Assembly: GCF_014805625.2 (NCBI RefSeq)
Contig: NW_024003416.1
Coordinates: 436,210 to 500,209, forward strand
DNA from: Glossina fuscipes
Taxonomy: Eukaryota; Arthropoda; Insecta; Diptera; Glossinidae
DNA: 64,000 nucleotides
Reading direction: 5' to 3'
Below the pieces are notes generated by a model, which saw nothing but the letters and a program-made list of their open reading frames with translations, made no database searches and was not told where the DNA came from. This document shows positions 1 through 11,551 of this stretch, piece by piece. The translations under genes were made by a program, and so were the position numbers. Numbering within the stretch: position 1 is the stretch's first letter; each line of letters starts with the position of its first letter.

Positions 1-61
1 TTACAGCAAGCGCCTGAATTTCTCGCCAAGATGTACATGTCCAGACGTCGAAGGATGGCCA

Positions 62-1365
62 GCAGGTTTTATTTATTTATTTATTTACCCATTTATACAT
101 GAAATTCAACTAAAGAAAATTGCAGCCGAATTCAGTGCATCCTAATAGAAAATCTTATACTAATTGTTTTAAAACCAGTATACAATAAAAAGGAAGAAAA
201 AAACGAAGAATAATAACAAAGTAATTTAAAAAAAATTAAAAGTTAAAAAAATGATTCATGTATAAATAAATAAAAAGAAAGTAAAAAAAAGCATGTACAC
301 AGCTAGCACAGAAACACACCCACAACAAGAACCGATCAAGCTCGCAAGTGGAAACATGCATAAGCTTGGCAACCAACACGTTAACAACACAATATTATTT
401 TAAATAAAAAATTGAGATATTAAGAATGCAATGTTAGTTTAAGTACGTTAGTTTAGGTTTCTGCAAACAACTCTGAGAGCGTTAAACAGCTCATTGTATT
501 TACGTTGGCTAAGCCTAATGAAGGTAAACTGCCTAGAGAAGCGGTTAGGGACATTTAAGCTTATATCACCAAGTAATGCGGGCGAGTCGATAGTACCATC
601 TATTATTTCGATTAAGAAGGAATCCCCAAGAATAAATCTACGTTTCTCAAGTGACGGTAAGGATAATAGAACCAACCTACTTTCATAAAGGGAAAGATAG
701 ACAAGCGGGTCCCAACCCAGCAAGAATTGCTTTTGAACAGATTCAATTGAATCTACATAGCACCTCTATAAAGGAGACCACGCATACTCGAGTATAGGTC
801 TAACCAAACACATGTACAGCCTTTTGGTAATGTAAGTACCATCAAGCTCTTCAGATCACCTCTTTATAAAACCAAGCGTGGACCTAGTTTTGCTTAACGA
901 GACCTCATATGGAAATTAAAACGTAACGTACGGTCAAAGAGAACGCCTAAATCTGTGAACTAATCGACGTCCTTCAACTTGTGCGAATCAATGAAATAGT
1001 GAGTAATGAATGGCTTCCTTCTCGTGAAAGAAAGCTTCTTACATTTATTTAGATTGAGTTTCAGAAGATTCAAAGAGCACCATGCAACCAAATTATTCAA
1101 GTCACTTTGAAGCTGATATGATTGCGATTCTACGGAGAAAGAAGAAAACAGTTTAACATCATCAGATATATTAAGATCTGGCTGGAATTAAACACCAATG
1201 AGAGAGCATTAATATATAAACTAAATAAAATAGGACCTAAGTGGCTGCCTTGATCTACACCAGACGACATGGGGAATTCATCCGAGGTGATGAAGCTAAA
1301 CAAAACCCTGAATGATCTATTGTGCAGATAAGAGTTTATCCATTTTACTAAATAGAAGATTTAGT
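62..1365 (-). mobile_element. CR1-like LINE, 3' half (copy A)
   Basis: This is the 3' portion of a non-LTR retrotransposon read on the minus strand. A (TTTA)n run at about 68-87 is the reverse complement of the A-rich 3' tail. The open piece at 448-723 is the C-terminus of the reverse transcriptase and contains LLSLPSLEKRRF, which also occurs in the longer copy at 40.2-44.3 kb. Further up the minus strand, interrupted by stops and frameshifts, are a SGV.QGSHLGPILFSLYIN motif (RT domain 4) at about 1200-1270 and the segment LVKWINSYLHNRS near 1310-1360. Homology stops near 1365, so the copy is 5'-truncated, as is usual for LINEs. It keeps about 60 C-terminal codons (around 500-640) that the longer copy has lost. 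It is inactive. Assignment to CR1 rather than Jockey rests on remembered RT motifs and the related copy's PHD-like ORF1. Confidence 0.8.
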
Positions 1366-2392
1366 TTGTTGTTGTTTTCTGTTCTCTATTAACAAGTTTG
1401 GACAGTATATTAAGTCCATTTTTGAATCCAATATTCGATAAAGCTTTTTTACGAAACTTTTGTGGTCATTGTAAAAATCCAAAATTCATTTCCCAGACGA
1501 AAGCAAGCAAGAATATCTCCTTAACTACTGAATATATTGGCTTGATGTCCTACATATTAAGTTGGCTGCAAGATAGAAGAGAAAAGTACTCCTTGTAATA
1601 AGCTCTCCCGATTTAAGTAGACAAGTGTTAATACCTTTTGAACATAATACTATATGAGATGTTTACATATAGATTAAGTTAGCGGTGGGCATTAAAAATT
1701 ATGCCCAAGCTGAATGTAATTTCTTTTTTATATTGATGCAATTTGATATGAAAAAAATCGGGATGGTGATCCCGTCCGTCGCTTGCAACATGCTTGTGAT
1801 AATATTCTAAAATATTTAACTAAAATTCATTGTAGTTATAATAGTATTAAACTGGCTACGGAGTTTTCTTTCGCGATGCTTGCTTCATAGTGTTTTCAAT
1901 TAGTTGTATCACTGGTAAAAGTGCACTTCCATCATGCATGTACCTACGTTAATTAATTACAAATTACACATATGTAGATATATATGCATGAGTGTATATC
2001 TGTGTGCTGTGCATACTTTATGAAGAAATTATATATTAGAAGAGCAAATTGCTGGCATTCAATATTCTGCTAAGGTTTGGATACGCCCTTTTCAACATGT
2101 TTCTCCCTCTAGTATTTATGCTTTTGGGTATCGGTTTAACCGAAAATACTGTAACATAATGTTAAATTGATGTGTGTTCAACAGTGATGCAGATTCTCTC
2201 GCAGTATTGTGAATGCGATCTATGTGCCGATCGGGCGATATTTTATATATGCGTGAAATAAAATGTGTATATCTGCCCTGGGCAGAATATATGCATTTTT
2301 ATCATCACTTGCTGTACAACTGATTTCTTGAAAGCTAGCTTGATTTTTATAAAGATTTATTGAAGAGAGTTTCGTGATTTCATTGTTCCTCT
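1366..2392. other. No gene seen
   Basis: This is AT-rich sequence with a short TATA/CATA-rich patch near 1960-2010. The 66-codon open frame at 1398-1598 has no recognisable motif. I see no convincing splice sites, LTR, tRNA or transposon signature. Confidence 0.5.
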
Positions 2393-2876
2393 TTATTCGC
2401 TACTTGTAGTTATCGGTTCTAATTTCACACCATTACTAGAACTTTTATTGGTAGTTATAGTTGATGTACATGTGACGGAAGTTAAAATTTCAGATGGGGT
2501 ATTCGATTTTGTAACAGTAATAGTCAAACTTGTATCACCTAACGATGGCGTCTTCGAGGTGGATGATGAATGCGGTGGATGAGTGATGTATCCACCAAGT
2601 TGGCTAAATCGTCATGAAATAGCCGGGATGGTGAGAAAGATTGCGTACTTTTATTATAACAAAAATCGATACCCAGGCCCGTAAGGGAGGAACGAACCGC
2701 TGTGTTTCCAAGCGTATTTTGACGTTGTCGTTCTAGCGACGGAGGTATCGAAGAGAAGCTGCTGCCATTGGTAAATAGCATGTTGTTGTTGCATATTTCA
2801 TATTGCGGTTTCTTGTGACAATTGATCTGACCGCTTGGATCGCCGTAGTTTAGTGTACTTTCTTGAAAGGAAAAGA
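2393..2876 (-). CDS. Probable terminal coding exon of an unrecognised host gene, with a frame break
   Basis: On the minus strand a long T-run followed by CAG (acceptor at 2877-2878) opens a frame immediately at 2876. It stays open to a TAG at 2539-2541, encoding a Ser/Asn/Arg-rich segment including ICNNNMLFTNGSS and SFSPSRLFHDDL. From about 2614 a second frame is open and continues the same style (GGYITHPPHSSSTSK, then a Ser/Thr-rich tail) to a TAA at 2393-2395. That stop overlaps an AATAAA, as expected of a compact 3' end. The two frames overlap at about 2542-2614 and no intron fits between them. A single indel (pseudogene, allele or assembly error) would join them, though the first frame could be the true end. 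The protein resembles a disordered tail; I do not recognise the gene. Confidence 0.45.
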
Positions 2877-4539
2877 CTGAAAAAAAAGTTTGTAAAATGA
2901 TAAGCGATTTTTGTTTTTATTCGTGAAGTTTCGACTGATGTGTGTTTTTGACCAGCAGGACACACCTATCACATATGTATGCGAAATAATATTTATGATT
3001 CTTTTTGGAGACAACTGGTTTAGATACGCTTCCCCTACTTATATACTCACCGAATTGCGTCCACAGGAGAGGTGTGCAAAGGTTTTTTTCTGAAGATCCT
3101 AAGCGTCGCGAAAAACAACAGCTTTAATAACTCCTTTAATATGCTCATCTGGCTAAATGCCAAGTAAGATACGTTGAGGACGCCCTCCTCAATTGAAGGA
3201 CCTCACATGTTATGAACCCGGTTCGCGTATAAAACGAAAGTTGGATACGGTATGTCAGATTTGCATGTTGTTTGAGATAACGATAGTACTTTTTTCAAAA
3301 CGATAAAAAATTCTTCTGCCATCGTTTCGAGACGCCAGGTCTTTAATGGACCTGGACCGTGAAAACGCAAATGATACATTACATTTTGGTTTGTACTCCA
3401 GCATTTTTGCCACATTGACTGCAGTTGATACCGGTAGATAAGCAAAAAATCGAGGCATCAAGCTTTAAATTATTCTTATTAATTTAATAATGATGTTAAA
3501 ATAGAAGGATAAAATACGCCGGCCATTACATACCTTACACTATTTCGCTTAGTAGAGTTATTCGCTCGTTTTGCTAATAATACTTCAAAAAGCACATGTT
3601 AGTTTCATGCAAAGCCATAATTCTCATGAAAGCCCGAATATTGGAAGGTGAGATTTTCTCTCCATATAAAAGTCTCCGTTTCGTCATAACGCCTATATGA
3701 GTCGGGGTGCAAAAAAGTAGACCTATGTGATCCAAATTCTCAAAGCCTTTACGTTTCATGAGAATCCAAAACATAGATCTACGTGGTCCAAACTCGATAA
3801 GGTAGATTTCTTTGTCAATTTAATATTATTAGCCAATTTTCGCCATAAAATATTTTAAATTCGACGTTTTTATCATATTAGACTTTAGTTTATGCAGGAT
3901 CGGTTACACGGTTGAAAAAATTACCCCAGCCTGTTTAAAGTTTTCACAGCAATTTAAAATGCTGAAATACTTCTATTTAGTCACTTTTGCCAAGAAATTT
4001 TGAAAATTGCAATGTTTTCAGTATAATGACTTATCAGAATAAGGCGTTACATGGGAAGTGGTCGAAAAAGTCGGCCAATCCGAATCATTTTCAGTAGCAT
4101 TCGTCCTTGGATCAAAGTATGTCAATGTAGCAGATTTCATCGAAATATCTTAAAAATTGCGATCTGCACCTTGAACACAAAAATATGAGGGCAGACATCA
4201 GATGAACAAGCTTAGAACGATTTAGAAAATAATTCTGACCCGATCGGTATAATAAGAGGTGCGTCTACCTTAAGCCCCTCTGAATGTTACATACGTCTGC
4301 GCTGACTTAATATGTCCGGTACCATAAGTAGCGTAGGGCAAAATTATAGACATAATCCTAGTATTATAACTATTTACATAGCTGGATGCTCTATACGTAC
4401 ACTTGCATCAGACGAAATTGCCGAATATGATTTTTTATTCGTACAATCACTTGCGAAGTAGTGCCAATCATGTTTGAATTGAAATAATATATACATGAAT
4501 CGATCGTCCGCAAGCTAGTGAAAGGTATTAAGAGCTTTG
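2877..4539. other. No gene seen
   Basis: The stretch holds several 60-80 codon frames (for example 3203-3461 and 3574-3774, minus) without recognisable motifs or splice context. Composition is ordinary AT-rich non-coding sequence. I see no repeat or transposon signal here. Confidence 0.45.
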
Positions 4540-5930
4540 GCCTAAGTCATATATAGTTTACTTTACCTTCATCTCTAATTTGCTTCTTAAAAAGTTCATA
4601 ATTGGTTAAAAAGTTCATATCTGAACTTGCATTAGCTAAGCTATATAGGAGGTAGTTTCTTGACGGACGTAGTTGATTGAAGTCAACCTCATTAAGCAAA
4701 ACCGGCGAGTCGATGATATCATTTAATTATTTAACCAAGGAGGTAATGCGTAAAACAAACCTAAACTTCTCGAGGTAAGTATATAGGAAGCAACGTTTTT
4801 TAGTACGGCGGAAGATTGACATGTGGTTACCAACTTTTGTATCACAAAGAGCCGGAATTTTTTCTGTACGGATTTAATTGAATTAACATCTTAACGATAA
4901 GAAGATGGCCATACGACCGTGGCGTAGCCCAGTATAGATCTCTCTAAGCTCGTATATAGTCGTTCCAGAATGTGTTCAATTGAAACGAACTTTATGGTCG
5001 AACAAAACACTAAAATCTGGGAAAGCATCTACATTTTTCTGCTTGCAAGAGTCTATAAAACTGTCCTTTATAAACGAATTTTTCTTAGAATTGAATGAGA
5101 ACCATGTTACTAAGGGTCCGAGCTAAAGGATGAGAATATTCTAACGTCGTCAGCGTGCATCACGATATTAGACGACTTAAATAACTGATTACGGTAGATC
5201 TTTGATGTATAAGCAAACATATTGGAACCCTATGTGACTGCTTTCCTGTAGCTTTTGTGGTGATTGGAATGGAATTAAAGAGAAGCTCTTCAACGATCTG
5301 CCTTCAAGGTATGATGAAAACCAGTTAACTAAACAAAGCGGAAAACCTAGGTGATGCTATTTCGATATTAATAATTTGTGGTTCATTTCGTCGAAGTCCT
5401 TACTAAAATCGCTCTAATGTGTACTATTAGAGAAGGCAAACGAATTGAAGGAAATCCGTTGTGGCTGACCTTACTTTCAAGAATGCATGTTGGCTCTGCA
5501 CGTACTTAGCTCTGCAACGCTTCTTTAGTTTTTAACGATGGTGCTACTACCACCTTTGTAAACCGAGAGAACAAAAGTTGCCTTACAACAAATTGGAAAT
5601 CTGCCTGTTTTAAGGAAACAATTGAAAATGAAAGCTATGCTGCGACAAAGTTCAACTTATAATATTTGAGACTTCACGATGAGATCCTGTCCATATCTAG
5701 CAAATAGTCGTTGTTTAACGATTTACAACTTTGTAAAAATTAATCATCCGAAAAATAATAATTTTTTTAAACAAATAAACAATCATCGATTTAGTACGGG
5801 TAAGTGAGGAAAAAATTAAAGTTAGTGGAGCTAAAATTAAGTTGAAAGAGTTTAGCAAACCATCGGACGTTTTGCAGCCATCAAAAGATAAAACCGACGG
5901 GGATGAAGTAACTTTTCTTTGAGTTCTCAA
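4540..5930 (-). mobile_element. CR1-like LINE relic (copy B), heavily decayed
   Basis: Reading the minus strand through frequent stops and frameshifts recovers RT landmarks in order: a segment like the copy-C block FNGSDSSDDFEISNLF (5800-5930), GPDLI (about 5690), YKGGSSTIVKN (about 5540-5570), QHAFLKVRSATT (about 5470), DFSK.FDEMNHKLL (about 5400), a degraded QESSH.GFQYVCLYIKDLP block (about 5200-5250) and HADDVRIFSS (about 5130-5160). This last is the catalytic YADD box with Y changed to H. The 3' part near 4690-4780 resembles copy A. All the order is that of a CR1/Jockey-type ORF2. Part of the block lies in the open frame at 5715-5984. It is a dead, older copy than those at 0.06-1.4 and 40-44 kb. 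The right boundary is approximate. Confidence 0.7.
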
Positions 5931-6051
5931 ACTAATCTCGCTACCCTCATAAGAATTATTTCTAGAATCTACATATATGTACATATGTAGTTATATACAT
6001 ATATAAAATATTATATTTGATAATAAAATGAAATTGAATGAATTGAATATA

Positions 6052-6120
6052 TACGAGATTTGAACCCACGACCACTGAAGTTGCTAGTCGAGACTCTTGT
6101 CTGCTCGAGCATTCGGGCGG
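6052..6120 (-). repeat. tRNA-like segment, possible SINE head
   Basis: On the minus strand the segment contains GGGTTCAAATCTCG, close to the pol III B-box consensus GGTTCGANTCC, preceded by a short GTGGTCGTGG arm. A convincing A box and a complete cloverleaf are not visible. It could be a tRNA-derived SINE fragment or a decayed tRNA pseudogene. Confidence 0.3.
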
Positions 6121-6292
6121 ATGAACAAGTATTTAAAACTACAATAATTTAAGTAATTTTAGTGCAGTTAAGACCTAAGATTTGCTGACTCGTTTTTATT
6201 ACTATTATTGTTTGATTTGTTCATTATTATTGTGCTCGTTTAGAAAAAATCTATCTAATTATTAAAAACTTTTCGTTGTAAATGTACATAAT

Positions 6293-6293
6293 T

Positions 6294-6326
<33 letters not shown>
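6293..6326. repeat. (TA)n microsatellite
   Basis: A nearly pure AT dinucleotide run with one TG interruption. Confidence 0.85.
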
Positions 6327-6664
6327 TTAATTACATGTATGTATAAATAAATAATGTCCGCGGATAGGTGAATGGATGGATTGGTACCTATAAGCTTATC
6401 TGGATATTATTTTCCTAATGAGGGGTTGGTTGAATGGACGGATAAAGCCGATATCTTCATATATATAGTAAAACCTAATACTCACACTAAACACTCCGCA
6501 ACATCAACACATATCTACTCGTGTATGTGTATCTATATTGACTAGGTATTAAAGAAGCTCAAACATACATTGAGGCAAACAAGTAACTGTAGCATTGTTC
6601 TCACCATATATCCACTATCGAAAAGTGCTCATCTAATAAATTTTTTTCCCTTTTTACCAAACAG

Positions 6665-6804
6665 AGCATCTACAACGTAAACACATCTTTATACATGGTT
6701 TTTACTATGCGAACTGGGAGCTGGAGCCTTCATGGAGATTCCCGCCTCGTACCAGAGAAATGCACGATTCATCGACGACGATGGCTATAGCTTAGTGCAA
6801 ACTG
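6665..6804 (+). CDS. Probable 5' coding exon of an unrecognised host gene
   Basis: A pyrimidine-rich tract ending in CAAACAG (acceptor at 6663-6664) is followed by about 67 nt that would be 5' UTR, then ATGG at 6732 in a reasonable start context. The coding part runs 6732-6804 and reads MEIPASYQRNARFIDDDGYS, then LVQT plus one extra base before the donor GTAAAC at 6805. This is higher in GC and in codon-like periodicity than the surrounding AT-rich sequence. If the donor is not used, the frame ends after 35 codons. I do not recognise the acidic D-D-D-G-Y motif as a specific family with confidence. The next exon must start in phase 1; I could not find it within the window. Spliced RNA reads would settle this. 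Confidence 0.4.
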
Positions 6805-7889
6805 GTAAACAAGAACTCCTTAGAAGTTTTACGCTATAGAACTGCCTGTAAACATTATCGCACAAAAGCTGTTAGAAATTCCGCGTTCCTAAAAATTTCA
6901 TGTGCTTCGATTAGCAGTCCTTGCGTGCTCCCCTTTTTAAACTTTAAGTTCAGCTTACTCACGATTTTCCAGTGGGTAGAACTTCTTGGCCTTAGCACTT
7001 AGGGTGTTATCCCTGCATTTATGTCATTCGAATGTATAGTTAAGCATTATTTTTTTAGTTTCATGTAATTCGCACGTTTCGAATCTGAACCCGAATTCTA
7101 TCCGAATTTATGCACATGTTTTGGAAAGCAATTGGAATTCAGTCAGCAATAAATGCAGGGAAAAAAAGTTCCTTACAGTTTCATTAGAAAGTCGACCAAC
7201 ATTGCATTCGCCGTCACAAGAAATTCATCGCTGAAGATTGTGCGGAAACTTTATATCTGTTCTATACATATTAGCCCTTCGCCCATTTTCAGAGCGCCAC
7301 TAACGTAACCACCATAGGCTTTTTGTTCTGGCGTTAATATTATTATCGTCAAAAGTCAGCGCTTCAATATTTTAACAATATTAGTAGCCAATGATATACA
7401 TCTGAACCAAAAAAAAATAATAAGAAAAAAATAAATACTCTCACACATACTTAAATGCATACACAAACACACATGCGAATAGTAATGATAATAATGAATA
7501 TATTTCTTTTATAAGTAATAGCGTTGCCATATAATAACGTGAAAAGCAAACCTATTAAATATCAAACAAGCAATATTTCAGTGGAATGAAATATCGTAAA
7601 TTTTATTAATTTGCTTTTATGTAGAGATGAAGTAAAAGACGCAATTTAATCCGTTTATGGGATATGGATACGACCGACGGGTGGAGACATTGATTGTAGA
7701 CTGGCTCTGTCTACTTCTGCGATGGTGGTTGCGCTGGTTGCAATTGCATCTTGTGTGCTCCTCAAGCGGCATGCCACGCTAAATTCATCTAATCCTCATC
7801 TACCTCGTCCGTTTTTTCTAATAGAAGAATAATGACAGAGATTGAAGGGACCAAGCCACATGGGGCTTGTTATGTCTTACCAGAAATTT

Positions 7890-8219
7890 CTACCGTTTAT
7901 AGCACGGTACTGTCATGGAAAGCTCGTTTCCATGTTTTTCCTGCATTGCAATTGTTGTAACTAGGTTTTTTAGTTCCCTATACGTATGTTTCAATAGATC
8001 GCCCTTTCCACAATTTCGAACGCAAAAGACGGGAATAAATTTAACTCCACCCAGTGAGAATGCTGTGTCCGTTACCATAGTATAGACTGGTGTTATTTTC
8101 TGCAGCTTTATCTGTAGATTTTCTCTCCCAGACATATCGGACCTATATAACGCCTGACTATTAGAAACTTTCATTATTTTTTCTTTCTCCACTATCTTCT
8201 CTTTTATTTCGGGTACCAC
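7890..8219 (-). CDS. Unrecognised ORF of about 110 codons or more
   Basis: A minus-strand frame runs from ATG at 8217-8219 to a TAA at 7890-7892 and stays open upstream of the ATG to at least 8278 (upstream residues include RCQTEVENLLRRSLKP). The product is basic, with an N-terminal Lys/Glu-rich helix (VPEIKEKIVEKEKIMK), a more hydrophobic middle (SLGGVKFIPVFCVRNCGKG) and a polar end. No zinc knuckle, RT or integrase motif is visible. An open frame of about 130 codons is unusual here outside transposons, so it may be a transposon protein of a type I do not recognise or a host exon. Confidence 0.35.
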   Translation of the reverse strand: MVPEIKEKIVEKEKIMKVSNSQALYRSDMSGRENLQIKLQKITPVYTMVTDTAFSLGGVKFIPVFCVRNCGKGDLLKHTYRELKNLVTTIAMQEKHGNELSMTVPCYKR

Positions 8220-9240
8220 GGGTTTCAGCGACCTTCGAAGCAGATTCTCAACTTCTGTCTGACAGCGGAGTCGAGATCTTTATCTGACTCTCGTGGCGGT
8301 GAGTGCGCGTTTTTCAATCCCCACAAAACTACAAGAGACGTTATCTGCCTACATTTACTGAAAGTTCCTGTTGTATACTACAGTTAGAAGATAGACACAC
8401 AGACATGTATGACCTGATTGACTTAAACATTAATATTTTTTATTGGGATGAGTAAAGTTTTGTGAATTTTATGTAAAAATATATGTTATTATTTTTATTT
8501 ATTTTCCTTAAAATAGTGGAGTGGCTTATATGGCCAAGGCATAAAGTCAAATAATGTAGTAATTAGCATTTTCACATGCTACGAGGAACTGTAAGCATAA
8601 CTTATATATGATAAAATGTAATCTAAGTACAATAAAGTAAAATTTATTAAAAGTCAAAAGTCAAGACTTTTTAGATTTTGCAAGACCGAAATAATAAATT
8701 GTAGTTATTAAAAAAGGAGAAATAACCATGATAGAGTGAAAAATGGTATTTCTGAAAACTAGCTCATTTCAGATTTTTGTTTAAATATATTGAAGAAGAA
8801 GAATAACGAATTTCAGTTACTTTTGCCACACGTATTAATAATAAATTGCATAGAAAGTAAGAAGTGTCGCTGGTTGCAAATGACGGAAATGAAACCACAA
8901 TTTTCCTATATGACCTCACGTGAGATTATAATTTCATTACGCTACTGTCCGCGCGATGAAAGAACAATTATAAATGTCGTGTGAAATGCAAATTAGCCCA
9001 AAACTTTTTAATATTACAACTATAATGCTTCAAATTTGTACAAATCTTAAATGAATACTTGTACATGTAAACACTATGATAGGAACCTATAACATATATC
9101 ATATTCGGCAATATTCCCACAGTTTACATCGTATATGCAGCTGCATAGTTTTTATAAACGGATTTAAGATTTGTTTCAACTTTTCCTTTAACTACTAATA
9201 GATCTAAGTTTTTGTCAGTGGCCTAAAAAACGGGAAATTT

Positions 9241-9310
9241 TCGAACGGTGGAAAGTAAGCAAAAGATTGCGACCAACAAGTCAACGGTCGCGAGTTCAAA
9301 TCTAGAGAGC
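9241..9310 (+). repeat. tRNA-like segment, second copy type
   Basis: GGTCGCGAGTTCAAATCTAG at about 9286-9305 matches a pol III B-box context, with an upstream arm GCGACC pairing with GGTCGC around CAACAAGTCAAC. No clear A box or acceptor stem is visible. It is probably a SINE or tRNA pseudogene fragment. Confidence 0.25.
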
Positions 9311-9505
9311 AGTAAAGTTTTCAATACAAGCAGGATATATGATCTAAGTTTTACGATAGGGTTTGAATCCATACTTTGTAAACTTATATCCAACTTATAT
9401 AGATAATAAATAAATAAATAATATATTTTCCCCACCACTGTGAGGTAAGGGGACACTCATTTTGGTTTTTTCCATAATGTATGTAAAACCCAAAAGGAAA
9501 CTTCA

Positions 9506-9600
9506 GAGACCTTATAAAGTATATATAGTCTTGATCAGCGTGCAATTCTGGGTTGATTTAGCCATGTCTGTCCGTCTGTGTGTTCGGGTGGTGTGTGTTC
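9506..9600 (+). repeat. Dispersed fly repeat of the GATCAG...GATTTAGCCATGTCTGTCCGTCTG type
   Basis: The stretch TATAAAGTATATATAGTCTT, then GATCAGCG, then GATTTAGCCATGTCTGTCCG closely resembles a short motif I remember as scattered through many fly introns and intergenic regions. The host transposon family, if any, is not established from this window. The 78-codon open frame over it is not expected to be coding. Confidence 0.45.
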
Positions 9601-11015
9601 CTGGCACTCTTCTGGTCATAAGAATGAAGATGTCGACTTCAAATTTGGTAGAAACATTGAAAGTTTCTGAACGCAGGTTGGTATTGAAAATGTGTTAAAT
9701 TGATCAAACCAGAAGCGCGTAGTTGAGTGTAAATTAAACAGAACAGTATATAACAACAGTTTGTGGATTTTTGCTCGCGACTAAGAAATTGTCAAATTTA
9801 GAAGGCTCAAATTTTCTACGTTTACTCTACAAAGCAGTTTACTTTTTATATACAGAAAAGGAAACAATCGACCATGCCGGCACCAAGTTACAAGTAATTA
9901 AGTTTTATTTTTTTTCACTTTTTTGAGGTTTTATTTTTATTTATCGTGAGGCAAACAAGAATGTTTAAAACTATTTTGTACATTTTTCAAATAAAGATAT
10001 ATGATCGCCTAAATATGGGTTCATTCTAAAATAAATATGGTAGACGCCGCGGTTACTTTTTTCTTAAGAAGCGATATGGGTAAACAGTAAAAAAATTTGG
10101 AAACTAGATTGCGAAAAACATAGCGGTGTGTATGCGAGATTCGGCTGCCGCCGAATATAACTTTCTTACTTCTTTTTATTACATATAAAAAATATACTCT
10201 ACCCAAAAAGATTTTGGCAAGGAATATACATGATTACTCCGTATGACAACATATTTGTAGAAAATGCGTTGAGTGAATACTTAAAAATAGTGAGGCGGAG
10301 CATTTTAAATTGATATTTTTAGAATACTCTAATATTAAAGTTACTGACTGTTCCTCACAATTGTATGCCGTAGATTCCGATAGATTGAAAGGCACGCACT
10401 CTTGTATAAAATGCAGAAACTGGAACCAATACTCTTTTGATTTTTAAGTCAAGTTACGATAGTGTAGGACAAGAACCGTGATTCAGCGTGAACGTAATAT
10501 ACGTAGATTTTTCAGTACTTATTTTAAAATTCTATTTGTTCAGTCAAATTTTGTTAAAGTAAAGTAGTAGTATGAAAGGTTCATGGGGTGATTAAATAAA
10601 AACATGATTGCTCTTCCATCTGCGATTAAAATATTAAGTGTCGCAAGATCTAAAGTGAAAATTGTGTAGAGTATTGCACTTAAACCCAGGAGCACTCAAC
10701 TTCAGTTTTATATATATTGAATTTATCATTTTCAACTTTAATATAAAAATGTCTATCTTGTAAACAGGATTTAAGTAGAACAGATAGAAGAAATTTTTAA
10801 AGTTTAAAAAGTAGACCAACAAACCAGACTTTTTAGGAGGCCTTTTCCACATATAGATATACAGTGACGCAGTTATTTCCATTTTCAATGGCTTCTCTGG
10901 TGTATAAAACGACACGGTGACGGTTTTCAACAGTACAATGTTTGTTTCTTTTTATTCCTAAATAAGTCTTTCTTGTAGAACTGAGAACAGTCATTGCAGA
11001 TATATTATTTTAAAT

Positions 11016-11318
11016 ATGTTAGAAAATGCTATCAGTAAACTAATTGATCCATACAAGCTTGCAACATTTTCTGGTTTATATGGTTTAGCTACATTATTTC
11101 TGCGCATTTCCATTGGTTTGTAAAGTTTTAAATCCTTAAAAGTAATCTTATGAAGGTAAAAGCCTTAGTTGGTAAACCATTTATGCAATCATTACTAGGA
11201 CATTTTTGCAATATCTATTTTAATAACTTCTCCCTTTGTTTCAGCAACCGATATATGCATTATAGCCCAAACCATCTCAACATTTTTTCTGTGGTTGAAG
11301 TCTTACAAAAGTCATTAG
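11016..11318 (+). CDS. Candidate two-exon gene for a 57-residue membrane protein
   Basis: Joining 11016-11115 to 11245-11318 gives a 57-residue protein ending in TAG at 11316-11318. The 129-nt intron has a GT donor at 11116 (GTTTGTAAAG) and a strong acceptor CTTCTCCCTTTGTTTCAG ending at 11244; the phase-1 junction makes an Ala codon. The protein starts MLENAISKLIDPYKLATF and has two hydrophobic stretches (about residues 15-33 and 37-51) split by Arg30 and Asp36. It ends in a basic tail, as expected of a small mitochondrial or ER hairpin membrane protein. A pyrimidine-rich tract plus TAG upstream (about 10978) could be the acceptor of a 5' UTR intron. A second donor (GTAAAG at 11120) would give a different, less hydrophobic end. 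No AATAAA is obvious close downstream. I do not recognise the family. Confidence 0.35.
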
Positions 11319-11551
11319 GCTGAGAGGCTTCTTCTAGATAAATTCGTCAATTTGAGAAAAGCTTCGCACACTCTTTTTAAGGTATAAATTGTCGTTCAAT
11401 CAATCTCTAAGTCCCAATATCCCTTTTACAGTTAACGACATTATGTTTAACTGAGAGGTTATGAAGTGTCGTGTTAAAGGTGACAATTAATGGAGCATGG
11501 CCAAAATTGAGGCCATCGTTGTCATAAATTAGTTAGTACGATGTACAGTTA

